Shown piece after piece: positions 59,811 through 64,000 of a stretch of 64,000 bases of DNA. This stretch comes from Sapria himalayana. Taxonomy: Eukaryota; Streptophyta; Magnoliopsida; Malpighiales; Rafflesiaceae. Position 1 is the first letter of the stretch. Every line of letters starts with the position of its first letter. The notes beneath the pieces were generated by a model. That model searched no databases. It saw only the letters and a list, made by a program, of their open reading frames with translations, and was not told the DNA's origin. The position numbers and the translations under genes are program-made. The stretch covers positions 5,195,062 to 5,259,061 of the forward strand of contig JAREIK010000343.1 of NCBI GenBank assembly GCA_029783825.1, read 5' to 3'.

Positions 59811-60312
59811 TAATCATATGCCATTATATATAAAAGTATTTATAACTATATTAAAAATTAAGTAAACTATTTTTATAACTATACATAACTAATTTTTAAT
59901 TATATAATAATGTATAACTATATGTATATTTCTATATAACTATATTTCTAACAAATATACTATATGTATAATAATATATAACTATATATAATTGTATTTT
60001 ACTACATGTAAAAGTATTTAAATGTTATATATAATTATATCTTTAACCACATACATATTTATAATCATATGCCATTATATATAAAAGTATTTATAACTAT
60101 ATTAAAAATTAAGTAACCTATTTTTATAACTATACATAACTAATTTTTAAGTATATAATAATGTATAACTATAATTATTTCTATATAACTATATTTCTAA
60201 CAAAATATACTATATGTATAATAATATATACCTATATATAATTGTATTTTACTAAATGTAAAAGTATATAATGTTATATATAATTATATCTTTAACTACA
60301 TACATATTTATA
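59811..60312. repeat. 251-base tandem duplication
   Basis: TAATCATATGCCATTATATA begins the units at 59811 and 60062. Both continue through AAAAATTAAGTAA, ATAACTAATTTTTAA and GTATTTTACTA to ACATACATATTTATAA with only a few changes. Part of the A/T-rich CACTA interior. Confidence 0.85.
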
Positions 60313-60317
60313 ACTAT

Positions 60318-60867
60318 ATGTGTATAACTATATATAAATATTTGTATTACTATGTAACACTATATAATTAAATATAACTATATTTGTAACTATATATACA
60401 TATATGTATTCATATAATTAAATCAAAATATTTGTTTATAATGTTGTATATATATATGTATAACTACTTAAAAATTCTTGTATGAATATATCTATATTAA
60501 CTATATGTTTAATTATATATAACTATTTATAACTATATATATTATATGTATAATAATATAAAACTTTAAATAATTGTATCTTACTAAATGTATAACTATA
60601 AAAGCTGTATATATAATTATATTTAAATATAAGATTTACAACTTATATTTAATATATATCTGTATATTAGTATATAAAAAAGTATTTTACTATATTTATA
60701 CCTATACATAACTATATGTATAAATATATAAAATTAAATGAAAACATATATACCCACATTTATAAATATAAGTATAACTATATGTGTAACTATATGTATA
60801 ATCACATGTAACTATATTTATAATTACTGTATAACAACATATATTATCATGATAAACTAAATGTGTA

Positions 60868-60917
<50 letters not shown>

Positions 60918-61690
60918 TTGTATAACTATATAAAACTCTATATAATTAAATATAACTATATTTGTAACTATGTATACATATATGCATACATAAATCTAAA
61001 CCTATATATTTGTTTATAATTTTGTATACATATATGGATAACTACTTATAACTACTTGTATTAATATAACTATATACAACTATTTGTTTAATTATATAAC
61101 TATTTATAACAATAACATTATATATATAATAATATATAACTATAAATAATTATATCTTACTATATGTATAACTACAAAAGCTTTATACATAACTATATTA
61201 AAATATATAATTTACAACTTATATTTAATATATATTTGTATATATTAGTATATAAAAAAGTATTTTACTATATCTATACCTATACATAACTATGTGTATA
61301 AATATAAAAATAAATAAATAAATAAATATACCTACATGTATAAATATAAGTTTAACTATATGTGTAACTATATGTATAACCATATGTCACTATATTTATA
61401 ATTACATGTATAAACAACCTACAACATTATGTTAAAATATATGTGTATAACTATATATAAATATTTGTATAACTATATAAAAGTCTATTTAATTAAATAT
61501 AACTATATTGAAACTATGTATACACATATGTAAATCTATATATTTGTTTATAACTTTGTATACATTTATGTATAATTACTTATAATTACTTGTATGAATA
61601 TATCTATATATATCTATATGTTTAACTATATATAATTATTTATAACTATATATACTATATGTATAATAACATATAACTATACATATATGC
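60318..61690. repeat. 540-580-base higher-order tandem array (about 2.4 units)
   Basis: ATGTGTATAACTATATATA marks unit starts at 60318, 60861 and 61441. Within each, ATATTTGTTTATAA, ACTACTTA, GTATAATAATATA, AAAAAAGTATTTTACTATAT and ATGTGTAACTATATGTATAA recur in order. Unit 2 is longer because of a (TA)n run at 60871-60911. Confidence 0.85.
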
Positions 61691-62241
61691 CACACTATAA
61701 TGGGCCATTCCGACACAACATAGTCATTTTGATGCCTCTATATTTGACATTACTCATAAATAACAGTTTCAGTGTTTAATGAACCACAATTGCTTTTATA
61801 GATTCTATTGCCTGCTTGCTATTTATTTTTGTTTTGAATTATTTTCATCTTACTAACATTTTTCCTAAGTGTTTGGTGTAATGGGGTGTGGTTGATTCTA
61901 AAACCTCCTCCACCTTTTAATGATACCAATCCATACAATGTGTTCAGGCCTCGAGAGAAAGCCCTACGGCTCCATACAAAATAGGTATGTGGTCTAGTAG
62001 TCTTTTATGATGCAATTAGAAGTTTTACAATGAAATTTCATAGTATTGTAAGCTGCTTCTCATTATGTATTAAGATACAGCGGATGGAAAAATAATTTCT
62101 AGTTGATTGAAAAACTTTGTTTGATATTCAGATTAGGCATAATGTGTTAAGATTAAAAAGTTATAAAAAAAGATTTTATTTTTATATTACAATTTGCATC
62201 TATTAGAAGAGAAAAATTTAGGTCATATACGGTCATATATG

Positions 62242-62450
62242 TATGTATGTATCCATGTATGTATGTATTGAACTTTCATCTTGTAAAATTTAGTTGTGAA
62301 TTTATTGTGCCTCATGTTTCCAGGTTCAATGCATTTTTGAACAAACAAAAATGATTTTTGTCACCCTGGTTAATGTGTTTGATCCTTTTTTTATACTTAT
62401 GATAGAATTTCTAGTTGTTTGATGTTCATGCTCCATTATGGATTAGGACC
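62242..62450. repeat. Internal direct repeat of CACTA, copy 1
   Basis: ATGTATGTATTGAACTTTCA through TAATGTGTTTG to TTTGATGTTCATGCTCCATWAT recurs at 63580-63775, about 85% alike. Both copies start in an ATGT microsatellite. Confidence 0.85.
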
Positions 62451-62649
62451 AAACTTATTGAAGAGAAAATAAATATTGGACGGGTAGAGGTGGAGGTGGA
62501 TGTGTAGTAGGTTACATATCACACACACAAAAAAACTTTATCGGAATCACAATAAATTGTTAATGAACATAAAATTAATTTAGGGCAATTGCGTTTGTAT
62601 ACTAAATTGATTTTTTTTGTGACTAGTTATGGAAGATAATCGTGAATAA

Positions 62650-62910
62650 ATGTACAAGGGTCGGATAGTGAATGGAATATTCTTTAATCAATGGGGGGAT
62701 AAAGTTGATGAATTTGTTAAGTTTGCTCTGAGACATCCTGAGTGTGTGAATGGTGGCAAGCTATAAGGTGTCCTTGCACTTTAGTTAAATATTAGAATAA
62801 AATTTTTTTGAATGTTGAGACTGTGGAGGTGCATTTGTATAGAAATGGTTTTGTACCGGATTAATATGTTTGGATATACCATGGTGAAAAGTACGTCAAC
62901 GAGAGGTGTT
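62650..62910 (+). pseudogene. CACTA transposase-associated domain, broken
   Basis: The domain normally precedes the TNP2 transposase core. MYKGRIVNGIFFNQWGDKVD, EFVKFALRHPECVNGGKL and, after a shift, RCPC are followed by a T-run and, in a third frame, FLNVETVEVHLYRNGFVPD and YVWIYHGEKY. The order matches the plant domain (…EFV..GV..F..FA….I.CPC..C.N…….V..HL...GF...Y..W..HGE). Two frameshifts and several stops. A slightly earlier ATG at 62629 runs into a stop at once. No TNP2 core is seen before the window ends. Confidence 0.82.
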
Positions 62911-63164
62911 CAAGTTCAGTACGGATGTTAGTAAGTTAAACTGATCAAATGGTCTCGGATAATATGAATCACACTACATACTATAGAATGGTTTGTGATA
63001 CTATGGATCCTGATGTATGTGTACACTACATACTAATGTATACATATATACTATAGTGTATATGTATACACTGGTATTATATACATATACATTGCAATGT
63101 ATATTTCATATAAATACTTGTACATATATACCAGTATATATGCATATAAACACTGTAGTATATG

Positions 63165-63260
63165 TACATATGTATATGTACATATAAATACTCAGTATAT
63201 GTACATATAAATACTCAGTATATGTACATATAAATACTCAGTATATGTACATATATACAC
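63165..63260. repeat. 23-base tandem repeat
   Basis: TATATGTACATATAAATACT followed by CAG is repeated three to four times with almost no change; looser variants (CACTGTAGTATATGTACATA) extend from 63000 to 63330. Confidence 0.88.
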
Positions 63261-63579
63261 TATAGTATATGTACATATACACTGCAGTATTATATATTGT
63301 ACATATATACAATATATGTATATATATACTGCAGTTTTATATTTATCAAAATAGAACTTTTTTATATATTTATTTTGATTTGATTAACTTGTTTTATTTT
63401 CATACATATATGGTACGATAATGTTTTCCATACAAAGTTTATAGAAGATAAGAGATTTTTCACTAGACATGACGCACCACGACTATGACAGCTTTGTCAC
63501 AGCTGAAAGATGGTGACTAGAGGAGCTGGGTGAGAGAAAGTAACTTCAATTTCATGGATAGATTATACTTTATGCACTG

Positions 63580-63775
63580 TATGCATGTATGTATGTATGT
63601 ATTGAACTTTCATTCTGTAAAATCTAGTTGCAAATTTTTGTGCTTGTGTTTGGAGGTTCGATGCAATTTCGAATAAACAAAGATGATTTTTGAAACTCTG
63701 GTTAATGTGTTTGTTCCTATTTTTTATGCTTATGACAAAATATCTAGTTGTTTGATGTTCATGCTCCATAATAGA
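63580..63775. repeat. Internal direct repeat of CACTA, copy 2
   Basis: Second copy of 62242-62450. It lies after the broken transposase-associated domain, so 1.3 kb including that domain sits between the two copies. Confidence 0.85.
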
Positions 63776-63844
63776 TATTTACACTATACTTTATGTAAAT
63801 ACTTGTACATATATATTAGTATATATTTATATGTACATATATAC

Positions 63845-63950
63845 CATGGAATGAGTTGTCGCTGCATTTTGACTGGCTTACAAAGAAGTTTCAGGAAGGA
63901 GAACTACAGTTCTACCTTTATGATCTACCTCAGATTATTCGACGTAATGC
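63845..63950 (+). pseudogene. Possible coding remnant at the window edge
   Basis: One frame is open with WNELSLHFDWLTKKFQEGEL and QFYLYDLPQIIRR and is richer in G/C than the surrounding A/T repeats. It may be part of the CACTA transposase gene, but I cannot place it in a domain. Confidence 0.3.
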
Positions 63951-64000
63951 TCTATATATAGCATTTACTCCAGCACCTACAGTAGTACTTACAGTAACCG

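Larger units (their letters stand above)
58068..64000 (+). mobile_element. CACTA (En/Spm) element, left part; right end beyond the window
   Basis: CACTACTAAAAATAACG at 58068 is preceded by ATT. Subterminal repeats of ATTACCGACCAAA, ATTACCGATAA (three in a row at 58273-58300) and inverted TTTGGGTCAG / GGGTTGGTAATT run to about 58430. A long A/T tandem region follows, then a transposase-associated domain at 62650. A second CACTA terminus is not in the window. Stops and frameshifts in the domain show it is defective. Confidence 0.82.

Noticed and set aside
63170..63260. Regular repeats considered as a CRISPR-like array
   Set aside because: Units of 23 bases are contiguous with no unique spacers, in a plant CACTA element.
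1..64000. Endogenous pararetrovirus or other virus sequence
   Set aside because: All legible reverse transcriptase pieces fit copia, gypsy or LINE order and motifs; no movement-protein or coat-protein block was seen.

Overview
The window is nuclear DNA of a flowering plant. It is strongly A+T-rich, and transposon remains make up most of what can be recognised. I cannot name the species. The plant assignment rests on one host gene (the COP9 signalosome subunit CSN4), on plant-type hAT, CACTA, Mutator-like and Tourist elements, on tRNA-derived SINEs, and on Ty1/copia and Ty3/gypsy remains. No bacterial features, CRISPR array or rRNA gene is visible.

The one confidently identified host gene is CSN4 on the minus strand. 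Its first four coding exons are 31585-31714, 31318-31469, 5889-5992 and 5718-5778. They join in phase (phases 1, 0, 2) and give 149 codons, roughly the first third of a protein that is normally about 400 residues. The remaining exons, including the PCI domain, must lie below position 1. Intron 2 (5993-31317) is about 25.3 kb and intron 4 is at least 5.7 kb; introns 1 and 3 are only 115 and 110 bases.

Intron 2 is a stack of nested transposons. One hAT family (ends TAGAGGTGTCAA / TTGACACCTCTA, 8-base target duplications, very GC-rich ends) is present as four long degenerate copies (8606-12208, 13391-~14870, 19565-23255, 23370-~26575) and two short copies (17563-17873, 24447-25214). Two more short copies lie at 1000-1280 (intron 4) and 48239-48692. 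A minus-strand copia element was split by two of the long hATs. Copy 19565-23255 carries an antisense protein-kinase fragment. A Mutator-like element (27995-28759) holding a GC-rich minisatellite sits in a second copia element. Intron 4 holds two nested SINEs, a short hAT and a copia LTR.

Upstream of CSN4, a non-LTR reverse transcriptase fragment split by a Tourist MITE reaches to within about 200 bases of the start codon. Beyond it are a copia element (36.6-40.1 kb), a complete-ended CACTA element (41152-47208, duplication ATT) holding another copia and several exon-like minus-strand stretches, a short hAT, LTR-type non-coding sequence, twin fold-back MITEs, gypsy gag/protease and reverse-transcriptase pieces, and a 52-base tandem array.

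The right end (58068 to the edge) is the first 5.9 kb of a second CACTA element. It has a terminal CACTA motif, subterminal ACCGAC repeats, 2 kb of A/T tandem arrays, a degenerate transposase-associated domain at 62650-62910 and a 200-base internal duplication. Its other end is outside the window.
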